From: Eustoma russellianum
Lineage: Eukaryota; Streptophyta; Magnoliopsida; Gentianales; Gentianaceae
Direction of reading: 5' to 3'
Assembly (NCBI GenBank): GCA_036186865.1
Contig: AP025074.1
Span: 7,170,075-7,234,074 of the forward strand
Length of the DNA stretch: 64,000 nucleotides
The notes under the pieces were generated by a model, which worked only from the letters and a program-made list of their open reading frames with translations, had not been told where the DNA came from and ran no database searches. The position numbers were made by a program, and so were the translations under genes. Shown piece after piece: positions 22,900 to 34,482 of the stretch. Positions within the stretch are counted from its first letter, which is position 1. Each line of letters starts with the position of its first letter.

Positions 22900-25800
22900 A
22901 TTTAAGCATGGGATATGATAAACACAAAACGACTAAATTACCCCCAAAATCCCTCAAAAATTTCGGCTAAGACATTAGAAAGTCTCTAAAACTCTCTAGC
23001 TATTTCTATTATTCAAAGTAACTACTTAAAGTTATAATACAAAGAATACAAGCATGCAAGAGGGAAAATAAGAAGATATGGAAAAGGTAGTCAATGGCCC
23101 AAAACACCAAGATGCCTTCATAAGCATGCCTTATACACATGGAAAGTATCTCTCCTCCCCATTCCCCCTTGGAACCGCCAGATTCATCCATGAAACAACC
23201 AAGAAACATTTCAAACTTTACCATGGTTACTTTAGGATAACCACCATTCTAAATAACTCAAGTTGGCATTAAGAAACCCTAGTTGAATAAGTAACTCAAA
23301 GGAAATTCTAGAAGGTGATACATGAAGTATATATATAAACACTTTTATACACTTCAATTGTACATGTTAATTATACTCACATACGGGTAGTGTACATATA
23401 GTTATGTACACGATACATACCATACACAGATACTATATATGTATGTACGTGTATATGATATATGTGTATCAAATGTATATGTACATATATGTGTGTACAT
23501 AAAAAGATATGTATATACATGATAATACATGTTTTAGGTGACATACATATTGTACATATTAATATATTTTTTATATACTATCCTTGGAATAGAAATAAAA
23601 TAAGAAAGACAAGATAGATTGTCTTGGAAAAACAATAAAATAAAGAAAAGAACAACAAACATGAACCACAAAGTAGGAAAAAACAACAACATTCTCTCCC
23701 AAGGGCACAAATTTCGGCCACCACATCTAGAAGACTCCATAGTCTTCTCTTCTTGGACATTCTACAAATTAGGAATTTAAATAGCCAAGAAAGCTAGCAT
23801 GCAAGACATCTTGGACTCAATAAAATATTGTGGAGACAAGAAGAATAAAAAAATATGAGGCATGCAAAAGAAAATTAATAAAATAGTGACAAGAAGAATG
23901 CATGGGAGACAAGCATGAGTCAAAAGTAGTCTTTTTACAAGACCAAGACTCCTTTCACTCTCTTTATGGCTCACCTTGCCCCTCTTCTCTTCCCCATGAA
24001 CCGGCCACCCTCTCCTCCCCTACACCCCATATCTTTTTTTTAAGTTAGCAAGATCTCACTTCTTATCATCTTGAATTCTCTGTCAAACAAATTCAAGACA
24101 ACACTTAGAAAAAGTTCCATCTCCCTCCACATACACATAACTTTCGGCCCTTTCACTTGGAGCTAGGAGTTCAACTTCATATTCATCTTCAAGCTCAAGA
24201 ATCATCTAGGTAAGCCTCACTTCAAGATTCATAAGTAGGTTCTTCATGCAAAATAATGAAGCTCACATGGGTGTTCTTTTTCTCCACCCAAACTGTGACC
24301 TCCATGGACCATTGGGTGCTAAGATTTCAACCTCTTAGGTGGTGCAACCTTTGGATAATTGAAGCTTCATTCAAGGTCTCACTTTGGTAAGATGTTCTAG
24401 CCTCAAATAAATTCTATTTTCACTATAGAATGAAGACTAACATTCTTCCTTCCTCTTCTTCAAAACCGTGTGCTCAAGAAGTGAAGGAGGAGAAAGATTT
24501 CAACTCATTCCATCCAAAATCCAAGCTAAGACAAAAGATTTAGCTTGAAGAGGCAAGTATACACTAATCTCTCATGATTTACTTAAATAATTAGTAGCTT
24601 GAATGGTTAGAAGTTCCTAAGATGTGATCTTTAGTTGAGTATCTTAAGTTCAAGATTGTATCTTAGTGATTTCTTAAGAACAATGCCTTGCATGTGGTTT
24701 ATTCTTTCAAAGATGGAATCTTTTCTTACATGCAATATGTTATGAGGCTGTTTTAGGATGAAATAAGGTTCATCTAAGTGAGTCTAGGCAAGATTAACTC
24801 TTGGTTGAAACTTGAAAGGTCCTAGGAAACCATGCATGTGATGGATGTGAGTTTTTATGAGGTTGTTTGTAAGATTGGATTAAAATGACTCTTGAATGTG
24901 TTTCATGCTTAAATATATGTTGTAAAATGTGGTTAAGGTACCATATAAGTTTTGGCCTAAAGGATGAATAGGATGGTGAGTCATGACTTCAAGGAAGAAC
25001 ACTTGTTTTGAGCATATTTGATACTTGTTTTGTGTACAATCTACAAACTGTTTGGTATGATGTAAAAGTGACTTTATAAAAAGCATGGAATCTGGATATT
25101 CATGTTACAAAGGGTGTATGTGGTAACCAATAAGCTATTTCATAAGAACAAGATAAATAGTGGACATTTGACTTGAATGAATGGCAAAACATCAAACCAC
25201 TGGAACTGGGCAGAATTGAGTAACGTTTTGAATGGCTTAAAAGTGGATCTTCTAGACCATCAATAAAGCTGATTTTTGATACAACGTTAGCCTTATGCGT
25301 GTAGAAAATATGAGAGTTGGAATTTTGATAAAATAAGCCACGAATTATTTTTAATAAAATATTTGGTGGAACTGCTCAGGCTGGAAATTCTGGAACTTGG
25401 CAGAATTGTATAACGTTTTGTATGGCCTAAAAAAGGACCTTGAAGATGTTCAATAAAGCTGATTTTTGGCATGGTGACATCCTTAGGTGTGTAGTAAATA
25501 TGTAAGTTGGAATTTCGGCAAAATAAGTTATGGATTATTTTTAAGGAATTATTTGGTAAAACTGTTCCAGCCGAAATCACTGGAACAGGACAGAAATGAG
25601 TAACGTGTTGTTTAACCCAAAAATTGACCTTAGTAACATGCAAATGGGCTAAGTTTCGGTAGGATGCTATTTCACATGTTTATGACATGTGTGAGTTGGA
25701 ATTTTGGAAAAAGAAATCATGGTTTTGCCACAATTGAAGTTTTAGTAAAATGGGTCAGTCCAGTTACAACACATGACCTATTTCAGAAAAATAATTAAAT

Positions 25801-25998
25801 GAGTCCTTTAAGGTTATTGAATTTATCTGGAAATTTTATGTGAATCACCTAAGACATAGAGGATCAAGATCATGTAAATTAATCAAGTTGGTCTTAACAT
25901 TTTGATGGGTAATTATGGACATGAAGTTGATGTACTAAAACTGGAAATCGGGCTGAACAGGAGATTAATTTAAAAAGGCCCAATTTTGAAGGATTTGG

Positions 25999-26061
<63 letters not shown>
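25999..26061. repeat. (TA)n microsatellite in LTR L3
   Basis: Alternating TA with one 'tgta' interruption near 26010. It produces an artificial Tyr/Ile repeat frame on the minus strand. Confidence 0.95.
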
Positions 26062-26062
<1 letters not shown>

Positions 26063-26625
26063 GGTTTGGGCTCATAAATATTAATCCTTAGGGAGGTTAT
26101 TATATTTTCCAGGTTGAGGTCCAAATAATTAAGGTCTTTAGGTCTCAAAAGTTAAGGTAATGTTGGTTATTATACTGCAGAATTCAGCAAGTGCATTTGA
26201 TAATGATTTGATGACTTAAGGACCTTATTCGTCCTAGGAAGCTACGAAAGTTTTACGGCATGTAAATAAGACCCTAATAAACACATGTAGGATAAAAGAT
26301 TATGAAAATGGACCTGTTTGGTTAACTTAGCCGCCCCATGAACATGAAGTAAAATCTGGAAATTCTTAGTTTCCAAAACCATGCATGTTGACATGTTATA
26401 AGGAATGCATACATTTATTCACGTCATGACTTGCATTGCATATCACTTCATGTATCATGCATGATCATATGCCACATGAATCCGATTTTTATGAATTTTT
26501 CTGTATGCAAGCAAGTCTTTTCAAGTAAATATGTTTTACGTTATGCATGAAAGTTTTTATGGTCCCATGTTTTAAAGAAAGCTTCATGATTCCTCTGCCG
26601 GCCAAGCATGCGACTAACCCGACTC

Positions 26626-26871
26626 CAGACCCGGGGTTAGTTGGTCTATTGACATGATATGTTCTGGACCCGTTCAGATCTGGGGTTAATTGATCTGACA
26701 CATGTTCTGGACCCGTTCAGATCTGGGGTTAATTGATCTGATACATGTTCTGGACCCGTTCAGATCCAGGGTTAATTGATCTGATACATGTTCTGGACCC
26801 GTCCCAGACCCGGGGTTAATTGGTCTGTTGATATATTCTGGACCCATTCAGATCCGGGGTTAATTGATCTG
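26626..26871 (+). repeat. Covarying inverted-repeat array, LTR L3 (six units)
   Basis: Arms: CAGACC/GGTCTA (26626), CAGATC/GATCTG (26675, 26718, 26761), CAGACC/GGTCTG (26805) and CAGATC/GATCTG (26849). The loop is always 11 nt, close to CGGGGTTAATT. Units are 43-49 bp apart, separated by 'ttctggacccgtt'-type spacers. The C-G to T-A switch at arm position 5 is matched in the opposite arm in every unit. Confidence 0.92.
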
Positions 26872-27300
26872 ACACTCTGTTTTCTAGCAAGTTATTTTAT
26901 GGGACCAAAATGATGTTTTGACGCGACATGACATCATGCATTGCATTTTGCATAACTCATGAGCACGCTGACATGTTGTATGTTACAGTTAATGGTTAAT
27001 AAGATATTATTGGTATAGCATTAACTAGAATTATGCTTAGGCTATATTGTCAAGCAAACCTACGATTAAAGATCAGGTATGAATTATTATTTGAGGTTTT
27101 GGGGTATTACATTCATGTTATAATTCTTTATTTATTTCATGGCGTTTTATTGTATTCTTGCTGGGTGATTTTTATCACTCACACTTTTATTTTTCCTAGA
27201 GCCAGATAATGCTAAGATTGAGTGGATCGAGGATGAGCCAAGGGTACCATATCCATAGGCGAGAAAATCTGAGGAAAGCGAAGCTTAAGGACTTTTGTGC

Positions 27301-27476
27301 TGCCAGGACTTTGTACCCTTTTAATTTTGGGTCCTTACGAGTTAGTTATTCACCTTTTAGTAAAAGTACCTTTCAGTACCCATACTTGGGTGATCCTTCT
27401 CAGTCTAGCAAATGGTAAGAATGTAGATGAAGGAGCAATGTAGTAGACATGGGGTGAGAAAACGTTAGGCCTTTGG
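27301..27476. other. Unassigned segment between LTR L3 and Copia-B
   Basis: About 175 bases with no clear homology to the other LTRs in the window. It may be the end of LTR L3 or a worn piece of Copia-A gag-pol spacer; weak minus-strand similarity to the spacer is not convincing. Confidence 0.4.
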
Positions 27477-28169
27477 CCGAGTGTTGTGATATATTATGTT
27501 TGAGTGATTGCAAAATGTATATGTGTGCATATGTGTAATTGTTGTGCAAAATGTATATGTGTGCATATGTGTAATTGTTATGATGATTGCAAATAGATAT
27601 ATCATGTTTGAATGATTGGAAGATGCATATGTGAGCATGTATGTGTAACGTTTAAATGTGAAATTGTTTTGGCAAGGCATGAACTTATGAACTTATGAGC
27701 TAAATGTGAAATTGCTTGAATGAATCAAGATTGAACAAGTTTGATTAAGATCATGAGATTGAACTTGGCCAATTCAATCACATATCTTAATCAAGACATG
27801 TTCAAACTGATCTTAGATTATATATGCCAATACATGTTGTTCAAACTGATCTTAGAAGATATATATGCCAATACATGTTGATAATATGATCTAACCAAGC
27901 CTTGAAGTCACATGACTTACAATATAAGGCAAATTGTTCGGTTTAGTATTCTATTGCAGGTTTTGGTTCATATCTTGGGCAAATGAACTCCAAATTGAGT
28001 GATTCAAAAGCCCACATGATCCTTATTCAATTTAGAATCTAATTGGCTGAGGAAAGGCATGCTTGGCACGGGTTAAAACTGAATTGACCCGGTGGGAAGC
28101 TTATTGACCTATATAAGGGCTATTTTGGTAATTTCACCATTTGGACTTCTCATTCTTATTTGGTCTTCT

Positions 28170-29193
28170 TCCAACGGATTTATATGATCATATGACACAT
28201 TTATAAGTCATGTCACATCATGGCAAAGATGAATCTAGAGCAGCACCATGTCCAGGTTCATCCTAGGACAAAGTTCCTATTTTTGTGCTGAGGGGTATTC
28301 TGGTCTTTTCACTTGCCAATGGATCTTCCAACATGTTATATATTGCTTATATGATGTTTATATGTGTTTATGTCACATATGGTACGTGCCCTATATTTAT
28401 GGAAATGGGCAGCATGGTATCTCAAATGGAATTCTTATATTATGGTCATCACATCTATGGTTTTCTTGGAATTCTTGGCATTCTTCATATGGTATTCTAT
28501 GCTACATGTTGAAGACATAAATGACTATATTTTATATGGTTACACACGGATGTTGGCGCATATTTCATGTTCAAATGTTCAGATTTTGAACAAGTCAAGG
28601 CAAGTTCAAATAAATCCTATTTTGGTGCTGATTTTAGATGATTGTTCTTGGCTATTCTTGTGATGATTACAACGGCTATTTTGGTCAAAGATGGAGCAAT
28701 ATTTTCGTATGGTATATGATCAAAATTTCAGGTTATAATGTGTGACAAAAAGCAAGTCCTACAATGTAGCAAAGTTGAATCAAAAATCTCTCAACCAAGC
28801 TGGTTACAAACGGCTATATGATTGAAGACCAAGTCAAGCTGAATTCTCTCTATCTTTTAGCTACATTCCAACGTCCACTTGTTATTCAAAGTTGGAGCAA
28901 AAATCTCTTAACCAAGAAAGGAGCAACGGCTATATTGGAGATCAATTCAAACTTGGCTGATTTATCTTTATCTTTGAACTATTATCCAATGCCTTGATTG
29001 TAGGCATTCCAAACGTTCATGTGACATTCAAATGGAGCCTTTTTCCACCTCATTCCAACGTTCATGTAGTATTCAAAATGAGGAGATAAAATTTGCTGCA
29101 TACATGGCAAGTTATTTACACATGGATATTGCTGATTAAGAGCTGATTTTAAGTGGTCAAATGAAGCTATTTTACATCTCATTCCAACGGCTA
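28170..29193 (+). promoter_or_regulatory. AACGG cluster resembling MSA (MYB3R) elements in Copia-B U3
   Basis: AACGG occurs at 28173, 28671, 28809, 28925 and 29186, all on the plus strand; four are followed by CTA. TCCAACGGCTA at 29183-29193 matches the mitosis-specific activator consensus YCYAACGGYYA exactly; the others match in part. All lie upstream of the TATA box. The 3' LTR repeats them at +7001. Confidence 0.5.
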
Positions 29194-29362
29194 CAATGGG
29201 ATAAATATTCAGGTTGGAAGACTATTTCAAAGCATTCAAAAATTCAGATTTATCTTGAAAGTCAAATGCTGAATTTTGGTAGCTAAAAAGGTGCTGAATT
29301 TTCTCCTTATCTTCAACCATTCCAACGTCCATTTTGAGGAGCCTATAGGCTGTCCTCTTGGC

Positions 29363-29370
29363 TATAAATA
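29363..29370 (+). promoter_or_regulatory. Copia-B TATA box
   Basis: TATAAATA in 'ggctataaatagctcc', about 1.1 kb before the LTR end; transcription probably starts 25-35 nt downstream, which sets the U3/R boundary near 29395. Confidence 0.75.
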
Positions 29371-30500
29371 GCTCCAAGGATGAAGAAGAGATACACACCA
29401 ACGAAAGCAAAGAAAGCAAGCAAGACAAATCAGCTCTTTGTCTTCATTCTTTTCTTCTTCTCTTCTCTATTGAAGAACACATTTGTAGCAAGCTTTATGA
29501 TTGTATAGTTCTTCATTTCTTGTCATTTCAACACCTTTCAAACTACATATTGTAAGGGAGAAGCTGGTGTATAAAGCTTACTCCTTAGAGGTGAGCAAAA
29601 GGTGCAAAGGTGCAAAGGTGAAACATACTAGTGCTGATTTTCAGTTTTGGTGCAGCCTCTTGAAGAAGTTGGTGAAAAGCTTCTTCCTTTGGCTTTGTAA
29701 GGTGATATTGGTGTTTGGTGATTAGTGAAATCCAAGAGAAGGTGTCTCTTGGGACTGGAGTAGGTCACATTGACCGAACCAGGATAATTCCTTGTGTTCT
29801 TTACTTATTTCCTGCACTTACTGTTTTCTGCCTGAAAATTACTCTAACTTGGCACGTATAATTGAACAAGCAAACAGTCTTAGAATTGCATGAATTTTGG
29901 ATATATTATACTTCAATGTGTTAGCTTTCAGTAGCCGCAAGAATCACTAAATTCTAAGGTGTTTAGCATATTCAAATCATCTTCACAAAATTGTTGCTAC
30001 ATTCTGTGAACAGTTCTGACCAGTGTGCAAACTTGTGCAATTTGAATAGGCTATCCTTCGAATCTTGGAGTGAGCCTTATATCAAATTAAACTAGACATC
30101 TTGAGGTTTAATTTGACATAAGATTCATCAAAATAGCACGGGTAGATTTTGAGATATTGTTGTTTGAAGTTAAGCTAACATTCTGCCTGAAACTGCCAGA
30201 ATTGCACACTTTACTTCTCTTGCTTATTTGAACGTGCTAACTTGCTTGGAATTGATTGAAATTTTTATGACATACTATAAACATTCTAAACTTGATCTCT
30301 GCCAAGTTTGAGAGCTTGCACAGGTGTATAAGTGGTTCAACCAAAACGTTCAAAGTAGTGAACTGTTTCTGGAATTTTCAGAATCTGAGGCTAAAGAGGC
30401 AAAGGGGTCTTCAAACAAGTTTTTGGAGGTAATTATAGTGTAATTTCCGCTAATCCACTATTCACCCCCCCCTCTAGTGGTGCTATACAGGTCCAACAAT

Positions 30501-30512
30501 TGGTATCAGAGC
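30501..30512 (+). other. Copia-B primer-binding site (initiator tRNA-Met)
   Basis: TGGTATCAGAGC, 2 nt after the 5' LTR. Confidence 0.93.
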
Positions 30513-30685
30513 CTGGTTGAGCACCATAATCTTATTTGAGCTGAAAACAGTTTACACTCCAAGTTGCAAAGTTGCTGGAAATTTTCTGGTTGTCTTATAT
30601 TCTTCATATTTGGTATCTACAACAAGGTGACACTTTCTTTCCTTCTTATAAGTGTTTTAAACATTTTCTCACACACTTAGAAGGC

Positions 30686-33600
30686 ATGTCCACACAAAGA
30701 CCAACTAAAAGACAAGCAAAATCAGCTGCCCCTATCAATGTGAAATCTAACAAACAAGATGGTAAATGGTATGATAAAGAACTTAAGTGTTATGAATGTG
30801 GTAAACAAGGACACATCTCATATGATTGTCCAAACAAGAACAAAAACCGTGACATGGATGAAAAGACAAGGACAAAAACTAGAGTAGAACCTATGCAAAG
30901 GAGGAAGAAAGCTCTCAAGGTAAGTTCAAGCACTTGGGATGACACATCTTCATCCGAATCCGAGGAGGAACCTGAAGTTGCACAAACATGTTTGGCTTCA
31001 AAGTCTACTAATGAGGTACATAACATCAAAGAAAGACAAGTTGCTGGTTATAACAACAAAGAAGATGAAAAGAACAAAACCAATTGGATAGTTGATAGTG
31101 GTTGCTCAAGACATATGACGGGCAACAAAAATTTGTTTAGCACACTTAAGAACGTTGCAAAAGGTGGCAAAGTTACCTTTGGAGACAACAACCAAGGCCA
31201 AATAATTGGCAAAGGCAAGGTTGGTGATCCAAACAAGTTTGAGATCAAAAACGTCCTACTTGTAAGTAACTTAACCTTTGAGCTTTTAAGTGTTTCTCAA
31301 CTATGTGACAACAACTTGAATGTTCTCTTCTCCTCCACTTCTTGTAAGATAATGGATAAAAAAAATCAAGTTGTGTTAAAAGGAAAACGTGAAGGAAACA
31401 TATATGTGCTTAACATGGATGATATGCTAAGTAGTAACACAAAATGTCTTGTTTCACATGAATCTGATCCCAATCTTTGGCATAGACGTTTAGGACACAT
31501 TGGTATATCAACCTTAGAAAAACTACACGCTAAAAGTCTTGTTAAAGGATTGCCTAAACTTAACTTGAATGATTTTCAACTATGTGAATCTTGTATCAAA
31601 GGCAAACATGTTAGAGAATCCCTTAAGCCTAAAACCGAGGTCACAACATCAAGAATACTAGAACTCTTGCATATAGACTTATTTGGTCCATGTAGAACAA
31701 GAAGCTTAGGTGGAAGTTATTATGTATGTGTAATAGTTGATGATTTCTCAAGATATACTTGGACATTGTTTCTTGCTTCAAAAGATGAAAGTGCATCATC
31801 TATAGCTAATCTAATTAGACAACTTGAAAATGAACATGAATCACATGTTATTAAGATAAGGAGTGATAGAGGTGGTGAGTTTAAAAATAGTGAATTAATC
31901 AAATTCTGTAATGAAAAGGGTATAAAACATGAATTCTCCCCACCAAGAACTCCTCAACTTAATGGTGTAGTTGAAAGAAAGAATAGGACTATTCAAGAAG
32001 TAGCAAGAACAATGATGGTAGAAAACAAAGTACCTAAATTCTTATGGGCTGAAGCAGTAAACACTTCAAGTTATATGATCAACAGACTATCAATAAGAAA
32101 GAAATTGAACAAAACACCATTTGAAATCTTAAATGGACGACTCCCAAAAGTAAACTATCTAAAAGTCTTTGGTTGTAAATGCTTTGTATTGAACACAAAA
32201 GATAACTTAGATAAGTTTGATCCTAAGTCTGATGAACATATATTTGTGGGATATTCAATGAACTCTAAAGCATATAGATGTTATAATGCACAAACAAGAA
32301 AGATAGTTGAATCTATACATGTAAAGTTCAATGAAAATGCATATCTCCAAACAAGTAATCAACATGAGATCTATGTACCAAATGATCAAATACTTCATGA
32401 TGATGATGAACTTATCCTACCACCTACAAATGATCAAATTGAAACACCAAATCAAACTCTTGAAATGCATGAAGTTCAAACTCCCCCTACACAAGAACAT
32501 AATGAAGAAAATGTGCCTAACCAACCTATTGAACATCATGAACCTATTGAAGATGCACAACCAAGTAATTGGTGGCAAATAAGAGATAAACAAAAGCATC
32601 CTCAAGAACTTATCATAGGAGATGTAAATCAAGGGGTTAGAACACGTAGGCAAATAGATCCTAATGAATATGATCAATGGCATGCACTTATCTCCCAAAT
32701 TGAACCTAAGAATGTGAATGATGCCTTAAACGATGCATATTGGATAGATGCAATGCATGAAGAGTTAAACCAATTTGAAAGAAACAATGTGTGGGATTTA
32801 GTACCTAAACCCGAGGATAAATCAATCATTGGAACTAAATGGGTGTTTAGGAACAAAATGAATGAACAAGGGGTTGTAGTAAGAAATAAGGCAAGACTTG
32901 TAGCTCAAGGATATAATCAAGAAGAGGGTATTGATTACGATGAAACATTTGCCCCCGTAGCAAGATTAGAATCCATACGCCTCTTATTAGCTTTTGCATG
33001 TTATAATAACATCAAACTATTCCAAATGGATGTTAAGAGTGCATTCTTAAATGGCTATATCCAAGAAGAAGTTTTTGTTAAACAACCACCAGGCTTTGAA
33101 GATCCAAAGAACCCTAATCATGTATATAAACTTAAGAAAGCCTTATATGGTTTGAAACAAGCCCCCCGTGCATGGTATGAAAGATTTGCCAACTTTTTAC
33201 TAAGTAACAGCTTTCAAAGAGGAACCATAGATAGTACCTTATTCTTGAAAAAGAAAGACAAAGATTTGCTTGTAATACAAATATATGTAGATGACATAAT
33301 CTTTGGTTCAACTAATCCTAACTTAGTAAAAGACTTTGAAGATTGTATGAAGTCTGAGTTTGAAATGTCTATGGTTGGTGAATTAAACTATTTCTTAGGC
33401 TTGCAAATAAAACAAACATCAAATGGTATACATATCAATCAAGCCAAATACATAAGAGATATGATAAAGAAATTCAACTTAGAAAACTTGAAACCATCTC
33501 CAACACCAATGTGTACTTCAACAAAATTAGACAAAGATGAAAATGGTGTTGCATTTGATGAAAAACTATATAGGTCTATGATTGGTTCATTGCTATATCT

Positions 33601-34228
33601 AACTGCTAGTAGACCTGATATTATGTTTGCAGTATGTATGTGTGCAAGATTTCAAAGTATGCCTAAGTTGTCACACTTTAAAGCTGTAAAAAGAATATTT
33701 AGATATCTTCAACATACACCAACATTAGGCTTATGGTATGATAGACAATCTAGTCTAAGTCTACATGCATATTCAGATGCAGATTATGGTGGATGTAGAG
33801 TAGATAGAAAGAGCACTAGTGGAACATGTCAATTCCTAGGAAACTCACTAATATCTTGGTTTTCAAAGAAACAATCTAGTGTTGCACTTTCTACTACTGA
33901 AGCAGAATATATGGCTTTAAGTCTATGTTGTACTCAACTATTATGGATTAAACAACAACTTTCAGACTTTGAAATACAAGTAAATAATATCCCCATCTAT
34001 TGTGATAGTACAAGTGCTATAAATTTGTCTAAAAACCCTGTACTACACTCTAAGGCAAAGCATATAGAAGTACGTTATCATTTTCTCCGTGATCATGTTA
34101 ATCTTGGACATATACACATTGAACATGTTAGAACTGATCAACAAGTAGCTGACATATTCACTAAACCCCTTAATCAAGCTATCTTTGAGACTTTACGTGC
34201 AAGACTTGGATTAATTGCTTACAACTGA
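30686..34228 (+). CDS. Copia-B polyprotein: zinc knuckle, protease, integrase, RT, RNase H; capsid deleted
   Basis: Single frame of 1,180 codons from the ATG at 30686. The frame is open from 30572, but MSTQRP at 30686 matches the gag start of Copia-A (MSSQR...), so I choose it. Within six codons the usual 250-residue UBN2-type capsid is skipped and the frame enters the basic linker and CYECGKQGHISYDC knuckle (residues 35-48), so the deletion was in frame. Protease DSG is at 137-139. Integrase D331, D394 and E430 keep the D-D-35-E spacing. RT YVDD is at 867-870. RNase H 'STTEAEY' is near 1070. The usual C-terminal 'ADIFTKPL' ends it. Pol has no stops, so the enzymes could be active; particle assembly would need Gag from elsewhere. 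Confidence 0.93.
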   Translation: MSTQRPTKRQAKSAAPINVKSNKQDGKWYDKELKCYECGKQGHISYDCPNKNKNRDMDEKTRTKTRVEPMQRRKKALKVSSSTWDDTSSSESEEEPEVAQTCLASKSTNEVHNIKERQVAGYNNKEDEKNKTNWIVDSGCSRHMTGNKNLFSTLKNVAKGGKVTFGDNNQGQIIGKGKVGDPNKFEIKNVLLVSNLTFELLSVSQLCDNNLNVLFSSTSCKIMDKKNQVVLKGKREGNIYVLNMDDMLSSNTKCLVSHESDPNLWHRRLGHIGISTLEKLHAKSLVKGLPKLNLNDFQLCESCIKGKHVRESLKPKTEVTTSRILELLHIDLFGPCRTRSLGGSYYVCVIVDDFSRYTWTLFLASKDESASSIANLIRQLENEHESHVIKIRSDRGGEFKNSELIKFCNEKGIKHEFSPPRTPQLNGVVERKNRTIQEVARTMMVENKVPKFLWAEAVNTSSYMINRLSIRKKLNKTPFEILNGRLPKVNYLKVFGCKCFVLNTKDNLDKFDPKSDEHIFVGYSMNSKAYRCYNAQTRKIVESIHVKFNENAYLQTSNQHEIYVPNDQILHDDDELILPPTNDQIETPNQTLEMHEVQTPPTQEHNEENVPNQPIEHHEPIEDAQPSNWWQIRDKQKHPQELIIGDVNQGVRTRRQIDPNEYDQWHALISQIEPKNVNDALNDAYWIDAMHEELNQFERNNVWDLVPKPEDKSIIGTKWVFRNKMNEQGVVVRNKARLVAQGYNQEEGIDYDETFAPVARLESIRLLLAFACYNNIKLFQMDVKSAFLNGYIQEEVFVKQPPGFEDPKNPNHVYKLKKALYGLKQAPRAWYERFANFLLSNSFQRGTIDSTLFLKKKDKDLLVIQIYVDDIIFGSTNPNLVKDFEDCMKSEFEMSMVGELNYFLGLQIKQTSNGIHINQAKYIRDMIKKFNLENLKPSPTPMCTSTKLDKDENGVAFDEKLYRSMIGSLLYLTASRPDIMFAVCMCARFQSMPKLSHFKAVKRIFRYLQHTPTLGLWYDRQSSLSLHAYSDADYGGCRVDRKSTSGTCQFLGNSLISWFSKKQSSVALSTTEAEYMALSLCCTQLLWIKQQLSDFEIQVNNIPIYCDSTSAINLSKNPVLHSKAKHIEVRYHFLRDHVNLGHIHIEHVRTDQQVADIFTKPLNQAIFETLRARLGLIAYN

Positions 34229-34482
34229 CTACTACACCATTCAGTCTTTTGCATAATTTACAAAATTAAGGGGGAGAAATAAATGTGTATATATATCATG
34301 TTAAGGAGGAGATAACACATTAAGGGGGAGCAGCTTAACTTGATTTTAAGAGCAGCTTACACTTGATTTAGATGCTTACTTGATTACACAGATTACAACA
34401 CTTGATGTAGATGCACACTTGATTTAAATGCTTAATATACACATATATGGGGTAATTTTGCAAATCATCAAAAGGGGGAGAT
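34229..34482 (+). other. Copia-B 3' noncoding region with three polypurine tracts
   Basis: 'ttaagggggagaaat' (about 34266), 'attaagggggagcagc' (about 34319) and 'tcaaaagggggagat' (34468-34482). Only the last touches the LTR and is the expected plus-strand primer. Confidence 0.8.

Larger units (their letters stand above)
22905..27300 (+). mobile_element. Tekay-type LTR L3, main part; solo or truncated
   Basis: Continues LTR L3 after Tekay-1. Landmarks in the order of the Tekay-2 LTR are: 'aaatttcggc' near 22960, 'ctaggtaagcc' near 24209, 'gctgatttttg' style blocks, the hairpin array (26626-26871) and 'gagtggatcgaggatgagcc' near 27220, matching 45095. Homology fades after about 27300 and I could not fix the 3' end. 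No internal Tekay genes follow, so it is a solo LTR or a truncated copy. Open frames inside it (for example 23534-23760 and 25894-26148) have no support as genes. A TA-rich region spans about 23290-23580. Confidence 0.75.
27482..30498 (+). repeat. Copia-B 5' LTR
   Basis: U3 runs from TGTTGTGATA to a TATAAATA box at 29363-29370. The leader carries a C run just before the end at 30498. U3 has five AACGG motifs and several 'attccaacgt' repeats. No gene inside. Confidence 0.95.

Noticed and set aside
25894..26148. Open frame with Tyr-Ile repeats
   Set aside because: Product of a TA microsatellite.
28248..28663. Overlapping 75-99-codon open frames, repeated at 35249-35664
   Set aside because: They are in Copia-B U3 and identical only because the LTRs are duplicates.
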